Shown: positions 1-8,283 of the stretch, in pieces
How positions within the stretch are numbered: position 1 is the stretch's first letter
Layout: the number at the start of each line of letters is the position of its first letter
Assembly (NCBI GenBank): GCA_964354855.1
Contig: CAYHBO010000009.1
Span: forward strand, 1-42,790
Reading direction: 5' to 3'
Length of the DNA stretch: 42,790 nt
From: CAYHBO01 sp964354855
Lineage (GTDB): Bacteria > Babelota > Babeliae > Babelales > RVW-14
Notes under the pieces: model-generated
Seen by the model: only the letters and a program-made list of their open reading frames with translations
Database searches by the model: none
What the model was told of the DNA's origin: nothing
Position numbers and translations under genes: made by a program

Positions 1-59
1 CTGCCGTTGGATGTTTAGCTGCTACTTGCTGATGAGCTGCCGTTGGATGTTTAGCTGCT
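1..59. repeat. 36-nt tandem repeat inside the partial left-edge gene
   Basis: A 23-nt core starting ctgccgttggatgtttagct occurs at 1-23 and again at 37-59, a period of 36 nt. The repeat is in frame and encodes the 12-residue HPTAAHQQVAAK unit of the gene cut at the left edge. More copies probably lie outside the window. Confidence 0.8.
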
Positions 60-148
60 GGATGCTGCACTTGAGCAGCCATTGCCACTCCACTCATCGC
101 CTGTAAAAAACAGACAACCATGGAAAATAATAAAATAAATTTTTTCAT
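1..148 (-). CDS. Partial secreted protein with Ala/His/Gln-rich tandem repeats
   Basis: The gene begins at an ATG at 148 and runs off the left edge, so only about 49 residues are visible. The first 24 residues are a clear signal peptide (MKKFILLFSMVVCFLQAMSG, then VAMA). A repeat of 12 residues follows (HPTAAHQQVAAK), encoded by a 36-nt direct repeat whose 23-nt core is seen at 1-23 and again at 37-59. A good ribosome binding site (AAGGATG) lies just upstream of the start. The function is unknown; low-complexity A/H/Q repeats after a signal peptide suggest an exported or surface protein. The repeat number cannot be judged because the gene is cut. Confidence 0.75.
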   Translation of the reverse strand, partial: MKKFILLFSMVVCFLQAMSGVAMAAQVQHPAAKHPTAAHQQVAAKHPTA

Positions 149-196
149 AGAAATCATCCTTCCCTTTAAAGTTTTATATAAATAGACCTCTTATAA

Positions 197-225
197 TATC
201 TAATCCCATTTAAACATATTTTCAA
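197..225 (-). promoter_or_regulatory. Putative sigma70-type promoter of the left-edge gene
   Basis: Read on the minus strand, TTGAAA (225-220) is followed by a 17-nt spacer and TAGATA (202-197), about 50 nt upstream of the start codon at 148. The rest of 149-298 is AT-rich with no other clear feature. Confidence 0.4.
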
Positions 226-298
226 TTTGAAAATAAAGGATTTTGAAATTATTTTTAAAATAAGGGAAGAAAAGGGGAATAAAGAACCTATTCTTATT

Positions 299-418
299 GT
301 CATCCTGAATTTAGTTCAGGATCTAATCCAAAGAATAAAATCTTAGACAAAGAAGAAGCCTGGATCCTGAAACCAACCTACACCAAAGGCTTCGGCGGGC
401 AGGCAAGTTCAGGATGAC
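299..418. repeat. Dispersed palindromic repeat, diverged copy
   Basis: The outer arms gtcatcctgaa (299-309) and ttcaggatgac (408-418) are exact inverted copies, and the left arm folds into its own hairpin (ATCCTGAA, TTTAG loop, TTCAGGAT). The centre contains a shorter G/C-rich piece (near 380-405) that looks like a second inserted element. It is related in layout to the four full copies at 10661, 17808, 21327 and 32083 but is more diverged. It lies between the convergent ends of no genes; it fills the 149-486 gap together with the promoter. Confidence 0.7.
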
Positions 419-486
419 ACCCACAAAAATCAAGATATCAACGAAGATCAAGAATCAAAAACAACTGGGAATCAACCCCCCAGCCT

Positions 487-1998
487 CTATAATGCAATGG
501 AAACTGAACCAAGAACCGTTGTAACCCGACACGACCTAATCCCACTAATGTACCCCTGGGCACCAAGCGAAATTGAACACATTGATGAAATATCATACTT
601 AAACCCAAGGTTAAAATGCTGAGCTTTCCATGATGAATCACTAACCATACTCTCAACTCCCTTTTGAAACGCCATAAGACGCGTCGAATTAGTTTCCTGA
701 AGGGTTATAGAATCTTTAATATGCTGAGTAAAAATATAGTCAAAGTAGAACGAGAATCCAGAAGTAAATTGTTCTGAGTTCAATGAAACATTAAAGTACC
801 AGGTAGGACCAGGTCGCTTAGTAATGGTTGTTTTCCACGGAATAATCCCAACTTGAAGTTCACTCGTTGGCACACGTTGTCCGGTAAGCGTTCTGGTTCC
901 AAAAAAAGCCGCTCCAGCGCCAAACCCAATCTGTAACATCTTAGGGAAATCAAAGTTCAATGAAAATTCCGCCGTACCTCCGGGAAACCCATCATTACCT
1001 GTCGCCACAGAAAAAGCCTTATTTTGATCAAATTCTGAACCGGTTGGAATCCACGCCCCAATAGAAAAGTAGGGAGCCATCGTATACACATGCTCTTCTT
1101 TTTCATGAATTTTAAAAGGAATACTCCAATGAAGCCCAACATGAGTATCTTCAAGCGTTGTCAGCCGTTGCTCACTAAGATTAAGCCCAAACTGCTGAGC
1201 AATCGCTTCTCGCTGCCCCTGGGTGTTAAGTTGACTCAAAACCGTTTGTCCTGGAGATGTAGTTGGACCTTTAACTGTTGTAGCCCCTGCTCCAGTTTCC
1301 GTTGCTACAGTTGAAGAAGTTGAAGACCCCGCATATGCCGTAAACGTAGGCGCTTGTTTGTAATCAACCACCCCACCTTTAATGCTCATGCCAAGCCCAA
1401 AAGCAAAATCAAACGCCACTTGCCCACGAACCCCAAGTCGCTCATAATTGACCGCTACCGTCGCAATAGTTCCTGCGGTTGACTCATCAATAAGATTAGC
1501 GTTTACCGAAGGTGCAGGGATTGAAGGAACTCCAGAAAGATTAAAATTTTGTCCAGTAAAAAGCGTAATAGATTGAGCAGAGCTTTGAGAATTAGTTTTT
1601 TCACTCTCAATAATTTGAGTGCGTGCTTGACCAAGAGGGGAGTTTGTAGGAATAGTATCGGCTGGATTGTAGTACAGTGCTACCATGTTCCAACGACCTA
1701 AACGATTCCCAATCGGAACTTTATTTGAAACTCCATTTTGCTGATTTTCACCCAACTGCTGACTCGCCGTTGTTGTATGTTGATAGAACGGACTGATGTG
1801 CAACGTAAATTCAGATTTTTCGCGTTCTTTATAAAATTTATCCGTACCATAAACGGTATGAACAATGGCAGGATCATAAATATTATATTGTGGTGTAGCT
1901 CCCAGCGAAACGGTTAATAACAAAAGAATTACCGTAAAAAACCTCACCACCTGATGTGATATTTTTTGGTAAAAACAAAGAACGTTTTGTACAAACAT
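487..1998 (-). CDS. Probable outer-membrane beta-barrel protein, family unknown
   Basis: The 503-residue product has an N-terminal hydrophobic stretch (residues about 20-34, VILLLLTVSLGA) that fits a signal peptide with a long n-region. The remainder alternates polar and hydrophobic residues with many aromatic-Gly strands, for example repeated FGLGMSIKGG, FGAGAAFFG and FSFYFDYIF segments, as in porin-like barrels. A flexible Ser/Thr/Ala-rich stretch lies near residues 220-260. The protein ends in VSIAL, without the usual terminal Phe. The start is supported by an AGGGAAG ribosome binding site and by a promoter at 2059-2088. I do not recognise a named family; outer-membrane localisation is inference. 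It is transcribed alone, divergently from aspS. Confidence 0.7.
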   Translation of the reverse strand: MFVQNVLCFYQKISHQVVRFFTVILLLLTVSLGATPQYNIYDPAIVHTVYGTDKFYKEREKSEFTLHISPFYQHTTTASQQLGENQQNGVSNKVPIGNRLGRWNMVALYYNPADTIPTNSPLGQARTQIIESEKTNSQSSAQSITLFTGQNFNLSGVPSIPAPSVNANLIDESTAGTIATVAVNYERLGVRGQVAFDFAFGLGMSIKGGVVDYKQAPTFTAYAGSSTSSTVATETGAGATTVKGPTTSPGQTVLSQLNTQGQREAIAQQFGLNLSEQRLTTLEDTHVGLHWSIPFKIHEKEEHVYTMAPYFSIGAWIPTGSEFDQNKAFSVATGNDGFPGGTAEFSLNFDFPKMLQIGFGAGAAFFGTRTLTGQRVPTSELQVGIIPWKTTITKRPGPTWYFNVSLNSEQFTSGFSFYFDYIFTQHIKDSITLQETNSTRLMAFQKGVESMVSDSSWKAQHFNLGFKYDISSMCSISLGAQGYISGIRSCRVTTVLGSVSIAL

Positions 1999-2058
1999 CT
2001 ACTTCCCTTTTTATTTGATCATATCGTTAGAACATGCATGTTTTGAAAATACCTTTGT

Positions 2059-2088
2059 GTTATAGCACCATTCCCATTCTGGCGTCAA
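2059..2088 (-). promoter_or_regulatory. Promoter of the barrel protein gene
   Basis: On the minus strand TTGACG (2088-2083), an 18-nt spacer ending in TGC, and TATAAC (2064-2059). The TGC directly before the -10 makes an extended -10. It lies about 60 nt upstream of the start at 1998. Confidence 0.55.
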
Positions 2089-2123
2089 GGAGTAGCAAAT
2101 GATCTTTATTCTCGTTAAAAAGG

Positions 2124-2132
2124 TGCTATAAT
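2124..2132 (+). promoter_or_regulatory. Extended -10 promoter of aspS
   Basis: TGC-TATAAT, a perfect extended -10 hexamer, sits 40 nt upstream of the aspS start. The matching -35 is weak (TTTATT at 2105-2110), which is normal for extended -10 promoters. Confidence 0.55.
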
Positions 2133-2171
2133 GTTTTTTCATGTTTACTCTTTTAAATTCAAGGTAAAAAA

Positions 2172-3938
2172 ATGGCTCTGTTTAAGCGTTCGGTTTACTG
2201 TGGCTTGGTCACAGAAGATTTAGTCGGCAAAGAAGTGGTCGTTGCAGGATGGGTTCACCATCGTCGTGACCATGGCGGTATTATTTTTATCGACTTACGA
2301 GATCGTACCGGACTCGTACAACTAGTTTTTGATCCAACCTTAAATGAAAACGTCATGAAGGTTGCTCAAGGCCTACGTTCAGAATACGTCATCGGCGCAA
2401 AGGGAACACTCGTCCATCGAACCCCTAACATGATCAATCCCAACATAACTTCAGGTAAGTACGAAATTAAAATTACCGAAGTGTCCCTTCTCTCCACCTC
2501 ACAAACACTCCCTTTCAATCTTGATGATGGGGACAAAGTTTCAGAAGAACTACGCTTAACCTATCGCTATTTAGACTTGCGTCGTCCAAAAATGCATGAT
2601 CTCATGAAGCTACGGCACGACATGGTATTTGCTCTTCGCAACTACTTCAATCAAGAAGGCTTTTATGAAATTGAAACCCCGATTTTATCAAAAAGCACTC
2701 CTGAAGGTGCGCGAGACTTTTTAGTCCCGTCACGCATCAATCACGGTACCTTTTATGCATTGCCACAATCTCCACAAATTTATAAGCAACTCTTAATGGT
2801 AGCAGGCCTTGATCGTTACATCCAAATCGCACGCTGCTTTCGTGATGAAGCATTGCGCGCTGACCGTCAACCGGAATTCACCCAACTCGACATTGAAATG
2901 TCATTCATTGATGAAGAAGACATTTACAAAATCTGTGAAGGATTTATTAAAATTCTATGGAAACAGTTTCTTAAAAAAGATATTGAGCTTCCATTAAAAC
3001 GTTACTCATATGTTGAAGTATTCAATCGCTTTGGATCTGACAAACCGGACATGCGCTTTGACATGGAAATTAAAGAGGTTAACGATTTATTCACTTCAAG
3101 CCCACTTGGCTTTGTAAAAACAGCATTCGAAACGAATGGCAAAGCGGGCGCAATTGTCGTCAAAGATCATCAATTCAGCCGTACCGAGCTTGATGGTTGG
3201 GTTGAACGTGCATCAAAAGAATTTGGCGCACAAGGATTAATGTACATCCGATTCGCCGATGACCAAACCTCAACGGGCTCCATTGCAAAACATCTTCCTG
3301 CAGACTTTTTCTTACAAGCAAAAAAACATTGGCCTGACTTAACCACCAAAGACACCATCTTTGTTATGGTTGGCGCTCATGAAAAAACATGGAGTCATCT
3401 TGGCATGCTTCGCCTTGAACTTGGTAAAACACTTAACCTGATCGATCATAAAAAACATGTCATCTTCTGGGTCACCGAATTCCCGATGTTTGAATGGGAT
3501 GAAGATGAAAAACGCTGGCAAGCAAAACATCATCCGTTCACCTCTCCACTCCCTGGCTGGGAAACCAAAGAACCGGGCGACATCTATGCTCGCGCCTACG
3601 ACCTCGTGTGTAACGGTTATGAACTTGGTGGCGGCTCGATCAGAATTCATGATGCAGACATGCAACAAAAAGTATTCGAGATGATGGGAATCAGTAAAGA
3701 AGAAGCTGAACAAAAATTTGGCTTCTTACTTGAAGCGCAACGTTTTGGATATCCACCAGATGGCGGTGCAGCATTCGGTATTGAACGCTTATGCATGATT
3801 CTTGGTGGCTCCGATTCGATTCGTGAAGTTATCGCGTTTCCAAAAACATCGCGCATGAACTGTATGATGATGGACACACCTTCAACGGTTGATCTAAAAC
3901 AGCTTAAAGAATTAGGAATTACCAGCACTAAGAAGTAA
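2172..3938 (+). CDS. aspS: Aspartyl-tRNA synthetase (probably non-discriminating)
   Basis: This class II synthetase charges tRNA with aspartate. The 588 residues match the bacterial-type length and order: an N-terminal OB-fold anticodon-binding domain (about 1-110, GWVHHRRDHGG), the catalytic core with motif 2 (FRDEALRADRQPEFTQLDIE) and motif 3 (GGAAFGIERLCMILGG), and the GAD insertion between them (about 300-410). His34 in RRDHGG sits where a His marks non-discriminating enzymes that also charge tRNA-Asn; discriminating E. coli AspRS has Leu. That reading is from family knowledge and needs an alignment. The start has an AAGG ribosome binding site, and a strong hairpin terminator follows the gene. 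Confidence 0.97.
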   Translation: MALFKRSVYCGLVTEDLVGKEVVVAGWVHHRRDHGGIIFIDLRDRTGLVQLVFDPTLNENVMKVAQGLRSEYVIGAKGTLVHRTPNMINPNITSGKYEIKITEVSLLSTSQTLPFNLDDGDKVSEELRLTYRYLDLRRPKMHDLMKLRHDMVFALRNYFNQEGFYEIETPILSKSTPEGARDFLVPSRINHGTFYALPQSPQIYKQLLMVAGLDRYIQIARCFRDEALRADRQPEFTQLDIEMSFIDEEDIYKICEGFIKILWKQFLKKDIELPLKRYSYVEVFNRFGSDKPDMRFDMEIKEVNDLFTSSPLGFVKTAFETNGKAGAIVVKDHQFSRTELDGWVERASKEFGAQGLMYIRFADDQTSTGSIAKHLPADFFLQAKKHWPDLTTKDTIFVMVGAHEKTWSHLGMLRLELGKTLNLIDHKKHVIFWVTEFPMFEWDEDEKRWQAKHHPFTSPLPGWETKEPGDIYARAYDLVCNGYELGGGSIRIHDADMQQKVFEMMGISKEEAEQKFGFLLEAQRFGYPPDGGAAFGIERLCMILGGSDSIREVIAFPKTSRMNCMMMDTPSTVDLKQLKELGITSTKK

Positions 3939-3962
3939 AAAAAATCAATTTTTAGCCGTTTC

Positions 3963-3997
3963 ACGGGGACCAGTTTACATGCTAAACTGGTCCCCGT
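3963..3997 (+). terminator. Strong hairpin after aspS
   Basis: A perfect 15-bp inverted repeat (acggggaccagttta at 3963-3977 and its complement at 3983-3997, 5-nt loop) directly follows aspS. The downstream tail is only moderately T-rich (agttatttt). It separates aspS from the deacetylase gene, whose start is 34 nt further on. Confidence 0.75.
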
Positions 3998-4031
3998 AGT
4001 TATTTTACGGATTTTCGCAGAGGGTTATCTC

Positions 4032-5384
4032 ATGAAAAAGCTTTTTACCATACTCTTGCCTCTTCTCTCGTTCTTGGGAATAGACCTCAATGCAGCCTCC
4101 AAAGCTCCAATCGTCTATCACCCTGCCTACAATATCAAACTTATCACAGGGCAAGGCTTCATCCATCCTTTTGATAGCGAAAAATATGGCAAAGTATTCA
4201 AAAAAATAACCGATTCTTTTGGCATTCATCCAAACCAATGCCATGAACCGGCTATGGTGAGCGATGCAACCTTGGCAAGTGTCCATACCAGTGCCTACCT
4301 TAATTCCCTCAAAGAATCTGAAACTATCGGCAAAATTACCGAAATTCATCCACTTAAGTATGTTCCTAACTTTTGGTTACAACGAAAAATCCTCAAACCC
4401 ATGAAATTTGCTACCCAAGGAACCATTGATGCCACCGAACTTGCACTCAAGCACAAATGGGCCATTAATCTTTCAGGCGGCTATCACCATGCTAAAGCTG
4501 GCAATGGTGAAGGGTTCTGTGTTTACGCGGATATCCCTATGGCCGTGAACTCATTATTTAATAACCATCCGGATAAAGTAAAAAAAGTACTCATTGTTGA
4601 TCTTGATGCTCATCAGGGCAATGGCTTTGAATCAATTTTTCAAGGTGACAAACGAGTTAACACTTTTGATATGTATAACCGTGATCGCTATCCACAACAT
4701 GACCAGCATCTAGAAATTAAGTACAACAACCCCGTTCGTGAAGGCTGCACAACCGAACACTATCTTGCAACTTTACGATCAGAGCTTCCTAAAGCAATTG
4801 CGGAAACAAACCCTGACTTCATCATCTACAATGCCGGCACCGATATTCTTCAAGGTGACCGTGTTGGCGGCATGGCCGTTTCTGAAAAAGGCATCATTGA
4901 GCGTGATGAATTCGTATTTCAGCAGGCTCGCGACCTCGACATTCCAATCACCATGGTCCTTTCCGGTGGCTATACCGATAAAAGCGCCGGTGTGATCAGT
5001 AATTCCATTATCAACTTAAAAAACAAGTTCTTTAAGGAAGAAATTGATGCACTTGCCAAAGTTGCCCCAAAACAAAGCCTTTTCTATCGTCATCCCGGCA
5101 CTGTAACTCTTGCAACCATTGCGGCCTGTAGTCTTGCTGGTTGGTTTTGCTACAACTATGTTACGTCGAACAAAAATCAAGATGGCAACCCTCAAGAACG
5201 AAGCCTAACTCACGCATGGGACAAGATGAAAGAACAGACTGGAAACATAAAAACATGGGTCAAAAAGCATAAAATCAAATCTACTTTACTTGCAATCTCT
5301 TCTACCATAGCATTAATTGAAATCGGCTACCGTCTTGCCGGAAGAAAAGATTCGCCGATTAATAGCTTTTTCTGTAACTACTAA
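4032..5384 (+). CDS. Signal-peptide, membrane-anchored class IV (HDAC11-like) deacetylase
   Basis: Residues 24-335 form a complete arginase-fold histone deacetylase domain that closely follows human HDAC11 motif by motif: PIVYHPAYNI, HPFDSEKYGKV, ITEIHPLKY, PNFWLQRK, GFCVYADI, DLDAHQGNG, YNAGTDILQGDR and SGGY. The active-site set is intact: His152-His153, zinc ligands Asp192, His194 and Asp271, and Tyr314. These enzymes remove acetyl or longer acyl groups from lysine or small amines. Unlike the family norm there is an N-terminal signal peptide (1-22) and, after the domain, two hydrophobic helices (about 356-376 and 415-435) separated by a charged linker. So the catalytic domain should be exported and membrane-held. 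A host target is possible but unproven. kdsC follows 10 nt downstream, probably co-transcribed. Confidence 0.92.
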   Translation: MKKLFTILLPLLSFLGIDLNAASKAPIVYHPAYNIKLITGQGFIHPFDSEKYGKVFKKITDSFGIHPNQCHEPAMVSDATLASVHTSAYLNSLKESETIGKITEIHPLKYVPNFWLQRKILKPMKFATQGTIDATELALKHKWAINLSGGYHHAKAGNGEGFCVYADIPMAVNSLFNNHPDKVKKVLIVDLDAHQGNGFESIFQGDKRVNTFDMYNRDRYPQHDQHLEIKYNNPVREGCTTEHYLATLRSELPKAIAETNPDFIIYNAGTDILQGDRVGGMAVSEKGIIERDEFVFQQARDLDIPITMVLSGGYTDKSAGVISNSIINLKNKFFKEEIDALAKVAPKQSLFYRHPGTVTLATIAACSLAGWFCYNYVTSNKNQDGNPQERSLTHAWDKMKEQTGNIKTWVKKHKIKSTLLAISSTIALIEIGYRLAGRKDSPINSFFCNY

Positions 5385-5394
5385 AGGATTTTAC

Positions 5395-6021
5395 ATGTCA
5401 CTTACCCATTTACATTGGTTCAAAGAAATGCTTGCCAACAAAGAACTTGTTGAGCACTTAAAAAAAATAACCCTGGTTATTACCGACGTTGACGGTTCAC
5501 TCACCGATGGGACCGTTCATTACAATGCCGTAGGCGAAGGTGACCGCATGTACTCACCACAAGATGGCTTTGCCATTCGTATGGCACTTGAAAATGGCAT
5601 TAAGGTTTCATTTTTAAGTGGGAACGCCGGCGATTCCATTGTTTCACGTGCAAAAAAGTTACAAATTCCTGAAGAGCTCATCATTCTTGGTTCTAAAGAT
5701 AAAAAAGTCTCCGTAAAAAAAATCCAAGAAATAACCGGTACCACCTCAGAACAAACGCTTATCTTTGGGGACGACTACCTGGATGCAGCCGTCAAAGAAG
5801 CTGATCCTTCAGTATTTTTAGCCATGCCGGACAATAGTGTTTTCTACCTGAAACCTTTGGCTGACTGCGTAACTCCATCAATCGGAGGATCTGGAAGTGC
5901 TTTACGCCTAGTACTCGACTTACTGCTCTACGTACAGGGGAAACATGTCGCCCAGCATTTGATTCAGAATGCGATTGACGCTTGTATGCCGTTATCCTTC
6001 GAGACGCCAACGCCCCCTTGA
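5395..6021 (+). CDS. kdsC: HAD phosphatase of the KdsC (KDO-8-phosphate phosphatase) type
   Basis: KdsC removes phosphate from KDO 8-phosphate, giving the sugar that links lipid A to the LPS core. The 208-residue protein has the small capless HAD fold: motif I DVDGSLTDG with nucleophile Asp31 and acid/base Asp33, motif II in FLSGNAG, the conserved Lys region (GSKDKK) and motif III FGDDYLD. Length matches the family (about 170-190) with a short N-terminal extension. The ATG at 5395 is chosen because AAAGG lies 8 nt upstream; the open frame extends to 5317 but would overlap the deacetylase. A sialate- or legionaminate-type phosphatase of the same family is the alternative. It implies an LPS-bearing outer membrane. 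Confidence 0.85.
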   Translation: MSLTHLHWFKEMLANKELVEHLKKITLVITDVDGSLTDGTVHYNAVGEGDRMYSPQDGFAIRMALENGIKVSFLSGNAGDSIVSRAKKLQIPEELIILGSKDKKVSVKKIQEITGTTSEQTLIFGDDYLDAAVKEADPSVFLAMPDNSVFYLKPLADCVTPSIGGSGSALRLVLDLLLYVQGKHVAQHLIQNAIDACMPLSFETPTPP

Positions 6022-6102
6022 TTAAACCAAATCTTCACCTATACTTTTTCCTGTCATGGTCATCGTGATCATGTGTTCTATCGTAATTTAAAGGATTCAT
6101 CT

Positions 6103-6699
6103 ATGTTTAATATTAAGAAAAGTTTGGCAATAGCAGGAATGCTCATTGCACAGGCTTCTGCTTGTTTTGCTATCAATAATACTGCNNNNNNNNNNNNNNN
6201 NNNNNNNNNNNNNNNNNNNNNNNNNNNNNNNNNNNNNNNNNNNNNNNNNNNNNNNNNNNNNNNNNNNNNNNNNNNNNNNNNNNNNGCACTTTTTGAAGCG
6301 CTCATCAATGGTTATGAATCACTCGCAATACAGCTTATCCAACAGGTTCCTTTCAACGATCGAGAAAACTATCTCTTCACGCTTGATCAACAACTCAGAA
6401 CACCTCTCCATGTTGCTGCAAAGTATGGTCATCAATCAGCAGCTCACACCATCATCGAGAACATATCATTTTTTAACCGTGAAACTTACTTGAAAATAGC
6501 TGATGATCGGTATCAAACATCACTCCATTACGCTGCAAAATATGGTCAAACAAATATTGCACGTGATATTGTCTCTCGCTTCTCATGGGCAACCAAAAAC
6601 AGCTTGCTCACGATGCTTGATAAAGATCTTCACTCCCCTGAGCAAGTTGCACGAAACAATGGCTTCTATGCACTGGCAAGTGAATTGATGCCAAATTAA
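6103..6699 (+). CDS. Secreted ankyrin-repeat protein, interrupted by an assembly gap
   Basis: The start at 6103 (AAGGATTCATCT then ATG) gives a clean signal peptide (MFNIKKSLAIAGMLIAQASA, cleavage near CFA). The frame then enters a run of 100 N (6186-6285). After the gap there are at least three ankyrin-type repeats, seen as LFEALINGYESLAIQLIQQV, TPLHVAAKYGHQSAAHTIIE and TSLHYAAKYGQTNIARDIVS. Ankyrin repeats mediate protein-protein contacts and are common in effectors of host-associated bacteria. The frame is open on both sides if the gap is 100 nt, but a run of exactly 100 N is usually a placeholder, so length and repeat number are unknown. A strong terminator follows. Confidence 0.8.
   Translation: MFNIKKSLAIAGMLIAQASACFAINNTXXXXXXXXXXXXXXXXXXXXXXXXXXXXXXXXXXALFEALINGYESLAIQLIQQVPFNDRENYLFTLDQQLRTPLHVAAKYGHQSAAHTIIENISFFNRETYLKIADDRYQTSLHYAAKYGQTNIARDIVSRFSWATKNSLLTMLDKDLHSPEQVARNNGFYALASELMPN
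6186..6285. other. Assembly gap of exactly 100 N
   Basis: Positions 6186-6285 are all N. Exactly 100 N is the usual convention for a scaffold gap of unknown size. It falls inside the ankyrin gene, a place where near-identical repeats often break short-read assemblies. Confidence 0.98.
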
Positions 6700-6726
6700 A
6701 AACTAAAAAAATACGAAGAAATTAGG

Positions 6727-6757
6727 TGGCCGGTACGAAAGTATCGGCCATTTTTTT
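6727..6757 (+). terminator. Intrinsic terminator after the ankyrin gene
   Basis: A 10-bp stem (tggccggtac / gtatcggcca) closed by a GAAA tetraloop is followed by seven T. It lies between the convergent ankyrin and mgtE genes; the mgtE stop codon overlaps the T tract. Confidence 0.88.
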
Positions 6758-8120
6758 ATCCAAGTAACATATTAAAAATAACACAGAAAATAATAACCCC
6801 TAAAATATCCATAATCGTTGCCAAGAAAGGCACCGCTGAATAAGCAGGATCAATATTAAACGATTGTAAGATCATCGGAATTACCGTACCAAGCATCATC
6901 GATGCAACGACTATCACAAACAACGAAATATTAATAACAAGTACGCTCATCAGATCTGGATGCGATTGATACACACGAAAAGCACCTACTGCAACGAGAA
7001 ATAGTCCAATCACAACAGCTATACCGAATTCTCGCAAGAGAACTTTATGAGCATTTTGTTTTGAAATTTCTTTAGTGGTAAGTCCACGAATAACTAACGT
7101 TGCCGATTGGTTTCCAGCATTACCACCGGTACCGGTCAACATCCCAAGAAAAATAGTAATAATCGCATACTGTTTAATGAGTGCATCGTAATGCCCCAGA
7201 ACCATACTCGAAACACTTTGTATCAAAAGAAGACCGATGAGAATTCTACTCCGTTGAAAAATAAGCTTCCACGCGGGCGTTTCAAAATAACTGTACTCAA
7301 CCGCAGAAAGACCGAATCGTTTGTACACGTCTTCGCTTTCTTCCTGCTTGATAATATCAACTACATCACTATCGGTAATCACCCCAACAAAATGGTTATG
7401 CATATCAACGACCGGAGCGGATGGAAGGTCATAGTGATGAATCTGGTTAGCTACTTCTTCCTGGTCTTCATCAACACGAATAACGATTTCACTTTTTCTA
7501 AGAATGTTTGATAAGAGTAAATCAGGCTTATTGAATACCAATTTATCCAAGGTTACATAGCCCACCAATACATGTTCCCGATTGGTAACATAGATACGAT
7601 CACGAACATCATGTTTTAAATGTAATCGTTGTAATAATTCAATACTTTTTTTAATCGTAAAATCTTTTTGAAGCGTCACCACGTCACTATCCATACGTCC
7701 CCCCGCCGATTGCGGATCGAAATTAAGCAGAGAAATGGTTTGGTGCCGTTGTTTTTTTTGGAGCAATTTTAAATATTTATCAAGATTTTCATCGGAAAGA
7801 TGGTCAAAAAGATCGGTCAGTTCGTCAGCTGGCATCTGATTTAGAATGGTTGTGGCATGATCAATATCCAAATAGACGAGCAGATCAGCCTGCAGCGACT
7901 CTGACAACTTCTGAAACACATCTGATGAGAGATTTCGTGGAAGTTTTTTAAAGAGAAAGATCTGATACTCGCGCCCAATGCGGCTAATCAACATTGCAAT
8001 GTCAGCAGGATGGATACCTATCAAAAGGTTCCATAGATCATGGCCGAGCGGAGAATCGCCGGCAATAACCGAAGTAATATTGTTTTCAATCAACAGTAGT
8101 AATTTTTTTACTTCAAGCAT
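6756..8120 (-). CDS. mgtE: MgtE-family magnesium transporter
   Basis: MgtE is a homodimeric Mg2+ channel of the inner membrane gated by its own cytoplasmic sensing domains. The order is standard: an N-terminal MgtE_N helical superhelix (about 10-125), paired CBS domains (about 130-255, with DVRDRIYVTNREHVLVGYVT and SAPVVDMHNHFVGVITDSDV), and a membrane domain of about five helices. The pore signature TGTGGNAGNQSATLVIRGLT is intact. I place the start at 8120 because AGGAAAA precedes that ATG; an ATG at 8138 is in frame without such a site. About 454 residues is normal for the family. It is divergent from rluD. Confidence 0.95.
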   Translation of the reverse strand: MLEVKKLLLLIENNITSVIAGDSPLGHDLWNLLIGIHPADIAMLISRIGREYQIFLFKKLPRNLSSDVFQKLSESLQADLLVYLDIDHATTILNQMPADELTDLFDHLSDENLDKYLKLLQKKQRHQTISLLNFDPQSAGGRMDSDVVTLQKDFTIKKSIELLQRLHLKHDVRDRIYVTNREHVLVGYVTLDKLVFNKPDLLLSNILRKSEIVIRVDEDQEEVANQIHHYDLPSAPVVDMHNHFVGVITDSDVVDIIKQEESEDVYKRFGLSAVEYSYFETPAWKLIFQRSRILIGLLLIQSVSSMVLGHYDALIKQYAIITIFLGMLTGTGGNAGNQSATLVIRGLTTKEISKQNAHKVLLREFGIAVVIGLFLVAVGAFRVYQSHPDLMSVLVINISLFVIVVASMMLGTVIPMILQSFNIDPAYSAVPFLATIMDILGVIIFCVIFNMLLG

Positions 8121-8283
8121 CGCTTTTCCTATGACCAAACCGATTAATCATATTTACTATTTGACTTCATGATAGCATAAAGTATAGTTAAAAATGAATT
8201 TATATGATTTTTACTTGTGATTGTTGTGCGCATCAGCTCATCGGTCAGGTAGTATAGTAATTTTAACGGAATAAAGCTACGCC

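Noticed and set aside
3339..3713. Long antisense ORF of 124 codons inside aspS
   Set aside because: It is a shadow of the aspS frame, and aspS is full-length and conserved.
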